From contig NZ_CANMQT010000001.1 of NCBI RefSeq assembly GCF_947500065.1, positions 310,001 through 374,000 of the forward strand: a stretch of DNA of 64,000 bases, given 5' to 3'. The translations under genes and the position numbers were made by a program. Below are positions 33,167 to 42,832 of this stretch, piece after piece (the stretch's first letter is position 1; every line of letters begins with the position of its first letter). This DNA is from an uncultured Aquimarina sp. (GTDB lineage: Bacteria > Bacteroidota > Bacteroidia > Flavobacteriales > Flavobacteriaceae). A model generated the notes under the pieces. The model ran no database searches, was not told the DNA's origin, and saw only the letters and a program-made list of their open reading frames with translations.

Positions 33167-33700
33167 ATGAACAGAAAACTAAAAAACAGCGAGCTTGATC
33201 GCAAAACGGTTGCTGAATTCAAAGAATCAAAAAAGACTTCACTGATTATCATTTTGGACAACATCAGAAGTCTTAACAATATTGGATCTGTATTTAGAAC
33301 GGCCGATGCTTTTTTGATCGAAAAAATATATCTCTGCGGTATCACTGCCACTCCACCGCATAAGGACATTCAGAAAACGGCACTTGGAGCAACAGATACA
33401 GTAGATTGGGAGTATCACGAAAATACATTAGAATTAATTAACGCACTTCAAGAAGAAAGCATAAAAATAGTATCAATTGAACAAGCTGAAAATGCTACGA
33501 TGCTACACGAGTTCATCCCTGAATCTGATCAAACCTATGCAGTTATTTTTGGAAATGAAGTAAAAGGTGTTCAACAAGAAGTGGTCTCTGCAAGTGATCA
33601 AGTCATTGAAATACCACAATATGGCAGCAAACACTCACTAAATATTTCTGTTAGTGCAGGTGTAGTAGTCTGGGATTTATTCTGCAAACTCACAACTTAA
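33167..33700 (+). CDS. SpoU/TrmH-family RNA 2'-O-methyltransferase
   Basis: A 177-residue SPOUT enzyme with the three SpoU motifs: DNIRSLNNIGSVFRTADAF (motif 1), YAVIFGNEVKGVQQE (motif 2) and IPQYGSKHSLNISVSAGVVVWD (motif 3). It methylates ribose 2'-OH in tRNA or rRNA. The substrate cannot be told from sequence. It follows the right inverted repeat of the small cassette by only 7 nt, so its promoter region was probably changed by that insertion. Confidence 0.92.
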   Translation: MNRKLKNSELDRKTVAEFKESKKTSLIIILDNIRSLNNIGSVFRTADAFLIEKIYLCGITATPPHKDIQKTALGATDTVDWEYHENTLELINALQEESIKIVSIEQAENATMLHEFIPESDQTYAVIFGNEVKGVQQEVVSASDQVIEIPQYGSKHSLNISVSAGVVVWDLFCKLTT

Positions 33701-33791
33701 AACAGATACTTCATATTTATTTAAACTAAATAAGAATAAGCAGCGCAACCTTTTTCATAATTCTTACTCTTTTAATAAAAAGGGAAACATT

Positions 33792-34346
33792 ATGAAAAAG
33801 AATTTTAAAACGTTTATCAGGTTATACACGTCTTTTATTTTACTATCAGTAATAAGTTATAGCTGTTGTCCAGAGCAAATTTTTCAAATCCGAAGTTTTA
33901 GAAGTTTAACATTATTTGAACTTAACACACAATCTTCTCAAGATTCTGCAACTTTAATAACGGATGAGTTTGTTCTATATGCAGAATTCAGTGATACCAC
34001 CATAACATCAACCTACACTAGTTTTAACTTCATTACTTCAGCCTTTGCGACATCATGCGATAACGACACCTTTTTAAATCGATTAAATGAAGAAAGCCTA
34101 ATCATAAGTCTAGATAAAGCGTTTATATATGATGGCAATACGATTGCTGCTAATTCTAATTTAGTTGAGATTGCAGAAATAGCGGATAACATTGACATTT
34201 TTTACGATACCATATCTATAAAATTTTTAAACGATTTTTTAGATAAATCTCAATTTGAAAACCAAGAATACACGTTTACTTTGTCCATTGAGACTACAAA
34301 CGATTTAAAGTTTGAAAAACAAATCTCAACAACCATAGAACTATAA
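33792..34346 (+). CDS. Putative lipoprotein, unknown function
   Basis: A 184-residue protein with signal segment (residues 11-25, YTSFILLSVISYSCC) ending in a lipobox-like SYSC, so it is probably lipidated at Cys26 or Cys27. The rest is rich in beta-forming residues with many S, T and D. I do not recognise a family with certainty. It stands alone between the SpoU and dipeptidase genes. Confidence 0.6.
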   Translation: MKKNFKTFIRLYTSFILLSVISYSCCPEQIFQIRSFRSLTLFELNTQSSQDSATLITDEFVLYAEFSDTTITSTYTSFNFITSAFATSCDNDTFLNRLNEESLIISLDKAFIYDGNTIAANSNLVEIAEIADNIDIFYDTISIKFLNDFLDKSQFENQEYTFTLSIETTNDLKFEKQISTTIEL

Positions 34347-34422
34347 AGGGAACATCAGAAATAGGCTATTCAGATTTTGTTTTGTAAGTTTAAGGCCATC
34401 TAACTCAATCACTATTTTCACA

Positions 34423-35736
34423 ATGAAATACATCTCCGTAATACTAGTTATCTGTTTAACTTTAATAGGTTGCAATCAAAAAAAAGAAGCACCTCAAAAA
34501 GAAGAATCTATAACAGAGGATCAACTCATCACAAGGGCGAAAGAAATACATAAAAACGTCATTACCTTAGATACTCATTGCGATATTAATATTAAAAACT
34601 TTACAGATTCTATTAATTACACACAGGATCTAAACTCTCAGATCACCTTACCAAAAATGAAAAAAGGTGGATTAGATGTTGCCTGGTTTATTGTGTATAC
34701 AGGGCAAGATTCACTGAACACGGAAGGCTTTGACAAAGCTCACAAGATTGCTATGTCTAAATTTGATGCAATTCACAGATTAGTAGATACTATTGCTCCA
34801 AATCAAATTGAATTAGCATTGACATCTGAAGACGTTCGTAGAATTCATAAATCTGGTAAAAAGGTAGCTATGATTGGTATTGAAAACGGCTATCCAGTAG
34901 GAACCGACATCAATAATATCAAAAAGTTTTATGACCTTGGAGGAAGATATATGTCATTATCTCATAACGGACATAGCCAACTCTGTGATTCTAATACTGG
35001 TGAAGCTGATGATGTATGGCTACATAATGGATTAAGTGATCTTGGAAAAGAAGTTGTGGCTGAAATGAATAAATGGGGTATTATGATCGATGTATCACAT
35101 CCATCAAAAGAATCAATGCGTCAGATGATTGAGCTTTCTAAAGCGCCTATTATTGCTTCTCACTCTTCTGCAAGAGCGTTATGTGATCATAGTAGAAATC
35201 TAGATGATGAACAATTGCAGTGGTTAAAAGAAAATGGAGGTGTTGTACAAACAGTTGCTTTTACCTCCTATTTGAATACAGAAAAATTCGAAAAGAGAGT
35301 TGTAAAAGAAGTAGAAATCGGAAAACAAATTGCAGATTCTATGGGAGTTATCTGGTTAGAGCGAGAAGAAGTAATGAAACTTAGTTCTGAAGAAAAAGAA
35401 ACTTACTATGACTTTTTAGGGAAAATGGCTGCAATAAGACGAGCAAAAGTTAAAAAAATGAACGACTTACCTCCTGCTGTTGATGTGGTAGACTTTGTGA
35501 ATCATATTGATTATATGGTTGATAAAATTGGCATTGAACACGTTGGTATTAGCTCTGATTTTGATGGTGGCGGTGGAATCGAAGGATGGAGTGATGCTTC
35601 AGAAACCTTCAATGTGACCTTGGAATTAGTAAAACGTGGATATACTGAAGAACAAATAGAAAAACTCTGGAGTGGTAATTTACTCCGTGTTTTGGATGAA
35701 GTTCAAAAAGTAGCCAGTGAGCTTCAAAAAGGATAA
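34423..35736 (+). CDS. Membrane dipeptidase (M19, renal dipeptidase family), lipoprotein
   Basis: A 437-residue protein with a lipoprotein signal (LTLIGCNQ, Cys17). Metal-binding M19 residues are visible: LDTHCDIN (H and D), IGIENG (bridging Glu), MSLSHNGHSQLCDS, IDVSHPSKESM and PIIASHSSARALCDHSRN, and GISSDFDGGG near the C-terminus. It hydrolyses dipeptides, including D-residue ones, at the cell envelope. Its stop lies 1 nt from the end of the convergent next gene. Confidence 0.93.
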   Translation: MKYISVILVICLTLIGCNQKKEAPQKEESITEDQLITRAKEIHKNVITLDTHCDINIKNFTDSINYTQDLNSQITLPKMKKGGLDVAWFIVYTGQDSLNTEGFDKAHKIAMSKFDAIHRLVDTIAPNQIELALTSEDVRRIHKSGKKVAMIGIENGYPVGTDINNIKKFYDLGGRYMSLSHNGHSQLCDSNTGEADDVWLHNGLSDLGKEVVAEMNKWGIMIDVSHPSKESMRQMIELSKAPIIASHSSARALCDHSRNLDDEQLQWLKENGGVVQTVAFTSYLNTEKFEKRVVKEVEIGKQIADSMGVIWLEREEVMKLSSEEKETYYDFLGKMAAIRRAKVKKMNDLPPAVDVVDFVNHIDYMVDKIGIEHVGISSDFDGGGGIEGWSDASETFNVTLELVKRGYTEEQIEKLWSGNLLRVLDEVQKVASELQKG

Positions 35737-35737
35737 A

Positions 35738-36913
35738 TTACTTGATTAATTGGTTTAAAATTCCAATATAATCTTCACGATTTTTTACAAAATCTAAATC
35801 CGATATATCAATAACTTTCACATTAAAATGTGATTGTGCTTTTATAAACTGCAGATATCCTTTATTAATTTTATCCAGGTACTCTGCAGGGATTTTCTGT
35901 TCGTAGTCTCGTCCTCGTTTTTTTATATTTTCCAACAAACGTTCTGTGTTTTGATACAAATAAACATACAATCCTGGTTTTGGCAAATCTCTGTACATAA
36001 TATCAAAAACCTTTTTGTACAGTTTATATTCATCTTCTTGCAATGTTACTTGGGCAAAAATCAATGATTTAAACACATCATAATCACTTACCACAAAATC
36101 TTTAAATAGATCTAATTGTCCGATATCATCTTGTAATCGCTGATAACGATCTGCCAAAAACGACATTTCTAGCGGAAAAGCATACCGCTCCATATCTTCA
36201 TAGAACTTTGGTAAAAAAGGATTATCTGCAAAACGCTCTAACACCAACTTAGCATTAAACTCTTCTGCTATCAGATTCGCCAGACTTGTTTTACCAGCTC
36301 CAATATTACCTTCGATAGTAAGATACTGAAAAGTCGATAAGAAATATTTCGCCTTAGGGCTTAGCATCACTTCATTCAGTTTGGTCACCACGGATGTATC
36401 CGTAGTTTTCTCTAATAACTGATTTACAGTTTGGCTTAATACGGGGTGCGTTAATTCTCCTGCTATTTCTGCAAGCGGTTTCAATACAAATTTTCGATCT
36501 TGCATAGACGGATGAGGCACCGTTAGTTTTTCAGTTTGGATGATTCCTTCAGAAGAAAAAACAACATCCAGATCGATCGTTCTTGCTTCGTATCCTTCCC
36601 CATCTTTTCTACTTCTTCCTAAAGAATTTTCAATTTCCAAAAGTCTATCCAACACTTCAGAAGTGGAATAAAAAGTCTTCACAAGAATACACGCATTATA
36701 AAAATCATCACTACTAAATCCCCAAGCTGGCGTTTGATAAACACCAGAAAAATCAACTACATCACCAATAGTTTTATAAATTGCATGCACAGCCTGCTGA
36801 AGATAATCCAGACGATTCCCTATATTACTTCCTAACGAAATATGTATATGATTAGATGTTTTCAAATGTAGAAATTTATTTTTCTGATCAGAACTCCGTA
36901 TTTTTATGAGCAA
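35738..36913 (-). CDS. folK: Fusion of HPPK (FolK) and deoxynucleoside kinase
   Basis: A 391-residue two-domain protein. Residues 20-165 are 6-hydroxymethyl-7,8-dihydropterin pyrophosphokinase: ISLGSNIGNR, VYQTPAWGF, GRSRKDGEGYEARTIDLDV and VPHPSMQDRKFVL. Residues 190-391 are a deoxynucleoside kinase: LTIEGNIGAGKTSLA (P-loop), ERFADNPFLPKFYED, YDVFKSLIF and a lid RGRDYEQKI. The first half acts in folate synthesis, the second phosphorylates deoxynucleosides. The fusion is seen in Bacteroidota genomes (recalled). It may link folate-dependent dTMP synthesis with nucleoside salvage. Confidence 0.92.
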   Translation of the reverse strand: MLIKIRSSDQKNKFLHLKTSNHIHISLGSNIGNRLDYLQQAVHAIYKTIGDVVDFSGVYQTPAWGFSSDDFYNACILVKTFYSTSEVLDRLLEIENSLGRSRKDGEGYEARTIDLDVVFSSEGIIQTEKLTVPHPSMQDRKFVLKPLAEIAGELTHPVLSQTVNQLLEKTTDTSVVTKLNEVMLSPKAKYFLSTFQYLTIEGNIGAGKTSLANLIAEEFNAKLVLERFADNPFLPKFYEDMERYAFPLEMSFLADRYQRLQDDIGQLDLFKDFVVSDYDVFKSLIFAQVTLQEDEYKLYKKVFDIMYRDLPKPGLYVYLYQNTERLLENIKKRGRDYEQKIPAEYLDKINKGYLQFIKAQSHFNVKVIDISDLDFVKNREDYIGILNQLIK

Positions 36914-36975
36914 ATTAAGGAAAACAAAATCACTTCACCTTATTTTTGTGCGAAGTATTATGAACTAATTATATT

Positions 36976-37683
36976 TTGAATAAAACTCCCCTGAATCTTA
37001 AAGACAAAATAGCAGCATACAGGATTTACTTGATACTTGGGGCTTTATTTATTTCCTCATTAGTAGCATCTAATCTTATTTTTCAGAAATTTTTTTATTG
37101 GGATTTTTTCGGAGTATATACTTTTGAAATTTCCGTTGGGATTTTACCATATCCCATTACTTTTTTAATCACAGATATCATTAGTGAAATCTATGGAAAA
37201 AGAAAAGCTAATCAAATTGTTACTGCTGGTATTTTCGCATCTTTCTTTTCTTTAATAATTATATATGTTTCTAAAGAGGTTCCTGCCACTAGCTGGTCTC
37301 CTATTAATGATGACACCTTTACCAAAGTTTTTGGTGCTACTGCAGTAGCAGTTTTTGCCTCCATGATGGCGTATCTTTTTGCGCAGTATATTGACATTCA
37401 GATTTTTCATTTTTGGAAAAGGATAACCAAAGGAAGACACCTATGGATCAGAAATAACTTCTCTACTTTTGCTTCTCAATTCATAGATACATTTACGGTA
37501 TTACTCTTATTATGTGCTACTGGAGTCATTGATTGGGATCGTTTTGGTATACTATTACTTAATGGGTTTTTATTCAAAGTATTGGTTGCAGCTTTTGACA
37601 CTCCCCTTCTCTATTTAGCAGTTTATACCTTAAGAAAAAGGTTCAATCTAAAACAAGGAGGTGAGTTAGCTCTTGAAATTTAA
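36976..37683 (+). CDS. VUT-family queuosine precursor transporter, TTG start
   Basis: A 235-residue membrane protein with six or more helices. ASNLIFQKFFYWDF, PYPITFLITDIISEIYGKRKANQIV and FASQFIDTFTVLLLL are typical of the VUT/YhhQ family that imports queuosine precursors (preQ0/preQ1). No ATG lies between the in-frame stop at 36961-36963 and the first helix, so the start is TTG at 36976, giving MNKTPLNLKDKI. Queuosine sits at G34 of Tyr, His, Asn and Asp tRNAs. Confidence 0.88.
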   Translation: MNKTPLNLKDKIAAYRIYLILGALFISSLVASNLIFQKFFYWDFFGVYTFEISVGILPYPITFLITDIISEIYGKRKANQIVTAGIFASFFSLIIIYVSKEVPATSWSPINDDTFTKVFGATAVAVFASMMAYLFAQYIDIQIFHFWKRITKGRHLWIRNNFSTFASQFIDTFTVLLLLCATGVIDWDRFGILLLNGFLFKVLVAAFDTPLLYLAVYTLRKRFNLKQGGELALEI

Positions 37684-37723
37684 AAAAATCTAACAAATAG
37701 TTAACTCTAGAATCGCAACATTG

Positions 37724-37731
37724 TACCTTTG
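37724..37731 (+). promoter_or_regulatory. -7 promoter element of the AsmA-like gene
   Basis: TACCTTTG matches TAnnTTTG, 33 nt before the ATG. The -33 box is weak. Confidence 0.5.
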
Positions 37732-37763
37732 TAAATCGTTACTTTACATAAAAAGCAATCATA

Positions 37764-40394
37764 ATGGTCAAGAAAGTCCTCAAAATCGTCAGCATCCTTA
37801 TTCTTATAGTAATTATAGGGATTATTTCTATTCCTTTTCTTTTTGAAGGAACGATCAAAGATAAAATCCGTTATTTGGCGAATGAGCATGTAAATGCTAA
37901 AGTTGATTTTGCTGATGTAGATATTAGCTTGATTAGAAGTTTTCCGCAAGCTTCTGTTATTATTGACGAGCTTTCTATCATTAATTTTGCTCCTTTTGAA
38001 GGTGATACATTGGCTTATGCCAAAAAGATATCACTAGACATGTCTATAAACGAATTATTCAAAGACGCTACGGAACCTATCAGTGTTCAAAAATTTATAA
38101 TTGACGAAGCAAACATTGCGATTAAAACAGACTCGTTAGGAAATTCGAATTTTGACATTGCTAAAGCATCAGAAGAAACCGAAGTAACTCCTGAAGACAA
38201 AGGCGGTTCTTTTACCTTCGAATTAGATCATTATGAGATAAACAACAGCAAACTTCTATACCAAGATGACGTAAGTAAAATTGCTTTACTTATGACCAAT
38301 GTAAATCATAGCGGTGATGGATCTTTATCTGGAGAGAACATACTACTTGATACTCAATCCAGTTCTGAAGTTTCTTTTAGCTTAGACAACACTAAGTATC
38401 TAAACAAAAATGCCTTAAAACTTGACGCGGAATTAGAATTAGACCTAGAAAATCAGCGATATGCTTTTAAAGAAAATAAAGCTTTTGTAAATCAGTTACC
38501 TCTTGAATTTGAAGGATTTGTGCAGTTAGCTGAAAAATATACTGACGTAGATCTTAGTTTTAAAACTCCCTCATCTGATTTTAAAAATTTCCTAGCCGTT
38601 ATTCCTGAAGTATATGCCAAAAATCTGGACGGTGTACAAACCACTGGAGACTTCTCTGTAAATGGAATCATCAAAGGAAAAGTAGATGATGCGCACATTC
38701 CAAAAATGGACATTAAGATCGCCTCGAATAATGCTTCGTTTAAATACCCAGATCTCCCAAAGAGTGTTCAAAACATTACCATAGACACTCAAATCAAAAA
38801 TGATACAGGCTTAGCAGATGACATTTATGTAAATATCGGAAACCTTACTTTTAGAATCGATCAAGATATTTTTGCTGCTAAAGGCAGTTTGCGCAATATC
38901 ACAACAAACATGGTCGTGGACATGGCCGTTAATGGAACATTGAATCTTGCTAATTTAAACAAGGCATATCCTATGGAGTTAGAACAACAACTCAATGGAA
39001 TTCTTAAAGCAAATGTAAATACCAATTTTGATATGCAATCTTTAGAAAAAGAACAATATCAAAATGTAAAAAGCGCTGGTATTATTAGCTTAGATAAATT
39101 TACCTACTCTTCTGCTGAATTACCTAATGAGATAAAAATTGAAAAAGCCAATGTAAGCTTTAAACCAGAAACGATCACATTAGACAAGATGGAGGTTATT
39201 ACTGGAAAATCAGATCTTACGGCTCAAGGTACTATCAATAATTTAATGGGATTTTTATTTTCGAAACAAGATCTTAAAGGGAATTTTGACGTAACCTCAG
39301 AAGTTTTTGCTGTAAATGATTTTATGGTAGCAGCAAGCGAAACAACCGAAGAACAGACTAATGATAATACCACAGAGGAGGCCCTTCAAATCCCATCTTT
39401 TATCGATGCAACATTAAATTTTGATGCAAAAAAAGTAATTTATGATAACCTGGAATTACGAAACACAAAAGGAAGTGTAAAAATAAATGACGAAACCGCG
39501 TATTTACAAAACGTAACATCAAATCTATTTGATGGAGGACTGGCATTTAATGGTAAGGTATCTACAAAAACAGATACCCCTAATTTTGGGATGAATTTAG
39601 ATTTAAGCAAGATTGATATTGCTAAGTCTTTTTCTAGTCTAGAACTACTACAAAGCTTAGCTCCTATTGCCAAAGCATTAACAGGTGCTTTAAATACGCA
39701 AATCAACCTTAATGGCAATCTAAATAGTGATCTAACACCGGTACTGAATTCTGTAAAAGGTAACGCTTTAGCAGAAATACTGGACGCTAAAGTAAGTACA
39801 TCTCAGACACCCTTATTATCTAAATTAGATGGACAGTTAGGTTTTTTAGATCTAGACAAACTTAATTTGAAAGACGTCAAAACCTCACTAAGTTTTGATG
39901 ACGGAAAAATCAATGTAAAACCGTTTGTTTTTGATGTTGAAGGAATTAAAATAACTGCTGGAGGAAGTCACAGTTTTGACATGAATATGGATTATAATGT
40001 ATCATTAGATGTGCCTGCCAAATATTTAGGAAATGAAGTCGGTGGATTAATTTCTCAATTAAGCGACCAGGAAACTAATGATATGAAAGTGGCACTTCCA
40101 ATTGGCATATCTGGAAACTTTTCTAATCCTAAAATAAATCTTAACACTGGTAAAGCTGTCCAACAACTCACACAACAGATCGTAGACAAACAAAAAGAAA
40201 AGGCTACTGGAAAAATAGTTGATGAAGGGACAAAAGTACTTACCGATTTATTAGGTGGTTCCAACAAAGAAAAAGATTCTACTAAAACTACTACTGATAA
40301 ACCAGAAGATAAACTAAAAGATGCTGCAAAGGATATTTTAGGAGGTTTTTTAGGCAAAAAAAAGAAAAAAGATACTACAAAGAATAAGAACTAA
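37764..40394 (+). CDS. AsmA-like family protein
   Basis: An 876-residue envelope protein. It has an N-terminal membrane helix (about 5-25, VLKIVSILILIVIIGIISIP) and an AsmA start region (LFEGTIKDKIRYLANEHVNAKVDFADVDISLIRSFPQASVIIDE, broken at several points by charged residues). A long beta-rich body follows, with AsmA-type repeats (LDLSKIDIAKSF, LNGNLNSDLTPVLNSVKGNA, VSLDVPAKYLGNE). The C-terminus is Lys/Asp rich (GGFLGKKKKKDTTKNKN). Relatives are thought to move lipids between membranes or aid outer-membrane assembly. Monocistronic, with its own promoter. Confidence 0.88.
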   Translation: MVKKVLKIVSILILIVIIGIISIPFLFEGTIKDKIRYLANEHVNAKVDFADVDISLIRSFPQASVIIDELSIINFAPFEGDTLAYAKKISLDMSINELFKDATEPISVQKFIIDEANIAIKTDSLGNSNFDIAKASEETEVTPEDKGGSFTFELDHYEINNSKLLYQDDVSKIALLMTNVNHSGDGSLSGENILLDTQSSSEVSFSLDNTKYLNKNALKLDAELELDLENQRYAFKENKAFVNQLPLEFEGFVQLAEKYTDVDLSFKTPSSDFKNFLAVIPEVYAKNLDGVQTTGDFSVNGIIKGKVDDAHIPKMDIKIASNNASFKYPDLPKSVQNITIDTQIKNDTGLADDIYVNIGNLTFRIDQDIFAAKGSLRNITTNMVVDMAVNGTLNLANLNKAYPMELEQQLNGILKANVNTNFDMQSLEKEQYQNVKSAGIISLDKFTYSSAELPNEIKIEKANVSFKPETITLDKMEVITGKSDLTAQGTINNLMGFLFSKQDLKGNFDVTSEVFAVNDFMVAASETTEEQTNDNTTEEALQIPSFIDATLNFDAKKVIYDNLELRNTKGSVKINDETAYLQNVTSNLFDGGLAFNGKVSTKTDTPNFGMNLDLSKIDIAKSFSSLELLQSLAPIAKALTGALNTQINLNGNLNSDLTPVLNSVKGNALAEILDAKVSTSQTPLLSKLDGQLGFLDLDKLNLKDVKTSLSFDDGKINVKPFVFDVEGIKITAGGSHSFDMNMDYNVSLDVPAKYLGNEVGGLISQLSDQETNDMKVALPIGISGNFSNPKINLNTGKAVQQLTQQIVDKQKEKATGKIVDEGTKVLTDLLGGSNKEKDSTKTTTDKPEDKLKDAAKDILGGFLGKKKKKDTTKNKN

Positions 40395-40793
40395 ATCTAT
40401 TATTAATATCAACTCGTTAAAGAATTTTGTCACTTTGTTAACCAAAACGAGCTAATTCTTCATTTTACATAAAAATCTCTCTTATAGGTAAGCTACAACA
40501 ATATTTAGTTTTTTTTATGTTAATTTCTCACTACATTAGTGCTGGGAAAAACTACTAAAAAGCATTGGATTTTAATTGGATATAACAATCAATATAAACC
40601 TTTTAAACTCATAATATTAGCACTTCACAAACAACACCCTATATTTTTGAAAATTATTTTGTCAAAGAAATAACAACATTAACACAATAAATTTATTAAA
40701 ACTGGATTAACTATTTAGTAAAGTAAGATCTTTTAACTGTGATTTTTATAGTTATAATTTTACTTCTAAATACAAAACCCCAACATATCAGTT
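40395..40793. other. Intergenic region before the three-copy module
   Basis: About 400 AT-rich bases. TAATTTTA near 40757-40764 is a weak -7 candidate. No gene, RNA or repeat seen. Confidence 0.35.
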
Positions 40794-42062
40794 ATGAAAC
40801 TAGCTATTTTTCCCCTTGCTTTTCTTATATTTCTCCCTTCCATATTGTTATCTCAAAATACAATTAACGATAATCCTATGAAATGGATGAAAGGATGGAC
40901 CAATTTTGATCCTAATCACGAAACTTACTCCTCTGCGGACGAAGACATACCAACAATTATAGATCAAGATTCCTATTTAACAAATGATATGACATACTTC
41001 TTATCCGGAAATGTATATGTAACCAATGGAGCTACACTTACGATTCAGGAAGGAACTGTCATTAGATGTGATACAGAAACTGCTACAAGCCTAATAATAA
41101 GTAAAGGATCTAAGCTAATTGCTAGAGGTCTAAGTGGACAACCTATAGTATTTACCTCTAATAAATCACCAAAAGCAAGAAAAAGTGGTGATTGGGGTGG
41201 AATTATAATTGCTGGATCTGGAACGATTAACTCTCCTTCAGAATCAGGTATTATAGAAGGCGATTTTATGCCTCAATACTCTCTTTATGGTGGAAAAGAT
41301 GATAATGAAATGACTGCGATTATGACGTACGTTAGAATTGAATATGCAGGAAAAAAAATTAATCAATCAAAAGAACTAAATGGATTATCCCTATACGCTA
41401 TAGGAAAAAACTCTATCCTTAATAATATTATGATAAGTCATTCTGCGGATGATTCTTTTGAATTTTTTGGAGGTGCTGTCAATATGAATAATCTAATTTC
41501 TTACAAAGCCAAGGATGATGATTTTGACTTCACTCTAGGATACAGAGGAGAATTATATAACATTGTTGCTGTAAGGCATCCTTACATATCTGATGCTAGC
41601 GGTTCTTACTCCATCGAAATAGATGGTTATGACAAGAAACTAGGTTTCACCAACAAAACATTATCATCTGTAAGAATAAAGGACGCAACCTTAATCAATT
41701 TATCTGACAGCGGTAATTATCAGCACACTGCAGCTGCTATTTCTTCTAAAAACCTAGCCCGATTAAACGTTACAAATTCCAGAATATCGGGTTATGCTAA
41801 CGTTGTTAAATTTGATAAATCGTATACATCGTATGCCGATTTAGAAAGATCTTTTTCTTTAGAAAATAGTATTTTCAATGTTCATGACACTAACGTATTA
41901 GTCCCTCTAGAAGCAAAATCTGAAGTGCAAAAACTACTTAAATACAACATGTTCACAACACAATTTAGAAACGTCAGTGACTTTTTTGAAAAACCTTTAG
42001 ATTCTAAAAACCCAAAATTTACCTTAAAGCAATCTCGTGATAGCTACACAGTAATGCAATGA
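40794..42062 (+). CDS. Secreted beta-helix-like protein, copy A1 of a triplicated module
   Basis: A 422-residue protein with a signal peptide (about 1-19, ending LLSQ). Family text: NDMTYFLSGNVYVTNGATLTIQEGTVI, PIVFTSNK, KSGDWGGIIIAGSG, YVRIEYAG and HSADDSFEFFGG (each separated by variable parts). These repeating short strands fit a right-handed parallel beta-helix of the kind in many Bacteroidota surface proteins. No T9SS C-terminal domain is seen. The C-terminus SYTVMQ is kept in the other copies (NYMVVQ, NYMVMQ). It pairs with a small secreted protein 36 nt downstream. Function unknown. Confidence 0.75.
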   Translation: MKLAIFPLAFLIFLPSILLSQNTINDNPMKWMKGWTNFDPNHETYSSADEDIPTIIDQDSYLTNDMTYFLSGNVYVTNGATLTIQEGTVIRCDTETATSLIISKGSKLIARGLSGQPIVFTSNKSPKARKSGDWGGIIIAGSGTINSPSESGIIEGDFMPQYSLYGGKDDNEMTAIMTYVRIEYAGKKINQSKELNGLSLYAIGKNSILNNIMISHSADDSFEFFGGAVNMNNLISYKAKDDDFDFTLGYRGELYNIVAVRHPYISDASGSYSIEIDGYDKKLGFTNKTLSSVRIKDATLINLSDSGNYQHTAAAISSKNLARLNVTNSRISGYANVVKFDKSYTSYADLERSFSLENSIFNVHDTNVLVPLEAKSEVQKLLKYNMFTTQFRNVSDFFEKPLDSKNPKFTLKQSRDSYTVMQ

Positions 42063-42098
42063 AATTAAAATTTACTTAAATTAACTAATACTCTTACA

Positions 42099-42536
42099 AT
42101 GAAATCGATCACCCTATTATTGTTCTCTTTATTCTTATCATTTATCAGCTTTGCTCAAACCAAAAAAAACATCTTTTTTGATCAAAGCACTTTGGTCACC
42201 AAGTTTCATACTATTGATGAATTAGAAGATTTAAAAAAAGGAGAACTTGTTAAATTATATATTGAGCGTGCCAACGAAATCATTACCGTATTACCATACA
42301 TTGCATTAACCAATGAATCTGACGTAAGTCTCTCTGACATTGGAATCAAAGAAAACTCGGACAATCTAAAACTCTTAAAAAAACATCATGAAACAACCAC
42401 TGATGCCTTTGAAAGTACCAGCAACTTAATAACAGAGTTTGTACCTTATGCTGATACAGAAAAAATAATTTGGTCTATTCTTTATTATGAAGAAATGATT
42501 AAAAAAATCCGAATAGGAGTAAACGGAAATTTCTAA
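42099..42536 (+). CDS. Small secreted helical protein, copy B1 of the triplicated module
   Basis: A 145-residue protein with signal peptide (about 1-19, ending SFAQ). It contains KFHTIDELEDLKKGELVKLY, ERANEIITVLPYIALTN, DIGIKENSDN and the C-terminus IIWSILYYEEMIKKIRIG. The mature part is mainly helical. I know no family for it. It always follows an A protein, so the two probably act together. A terminator follows. Confidence 0.7.
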   Translation: MKSITLLLFSLFLSFISFAQTKKNIFFDQSTLVTKFHTIDELEDLKKGELVKLYIERANEIITVLPYIALTNESDVSLSDIGIKENSDNLKLLKKHHETTTDAFESTSNLITEFVPYADTEKIIWSILYYEEMIKKIRIGVNGNF

Positions 42537-42561
42537 AAAAAGAAATTCACATATATATAAG

Positions 42562-42588
42562 AACAGCCTGTTAGGCTGTTTTTTTTTG
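42562..42588 (+). terminator. Terminator of pair 1
   Basis: ACAGCC pairs with GGCTGT around TGTTA, followed by nine T. It ends the A1-B1 operon. Confidence 0.85.
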
Positions 42589-42832
42589 TTTTACGCTGAG
42601 CTGTTAAACTCTTTTAACCTTCTTAGACAATTCCACTAATGAACAAAAAGAGAGTAATCACCTTAGAACACCTGCCCTTCTACTATCAGAAAAAAATGTT
42701 AATAATTCATTTTCATGTAATCTTCACCCCACATAATCGTACTAAATGGTAATAACAATAAATAGATCTTCATTTTTACAGATGGATCACCCATAAAGGT
42801 TTAATGAAAGTAGGACGTAAAAGAAAAGAGTT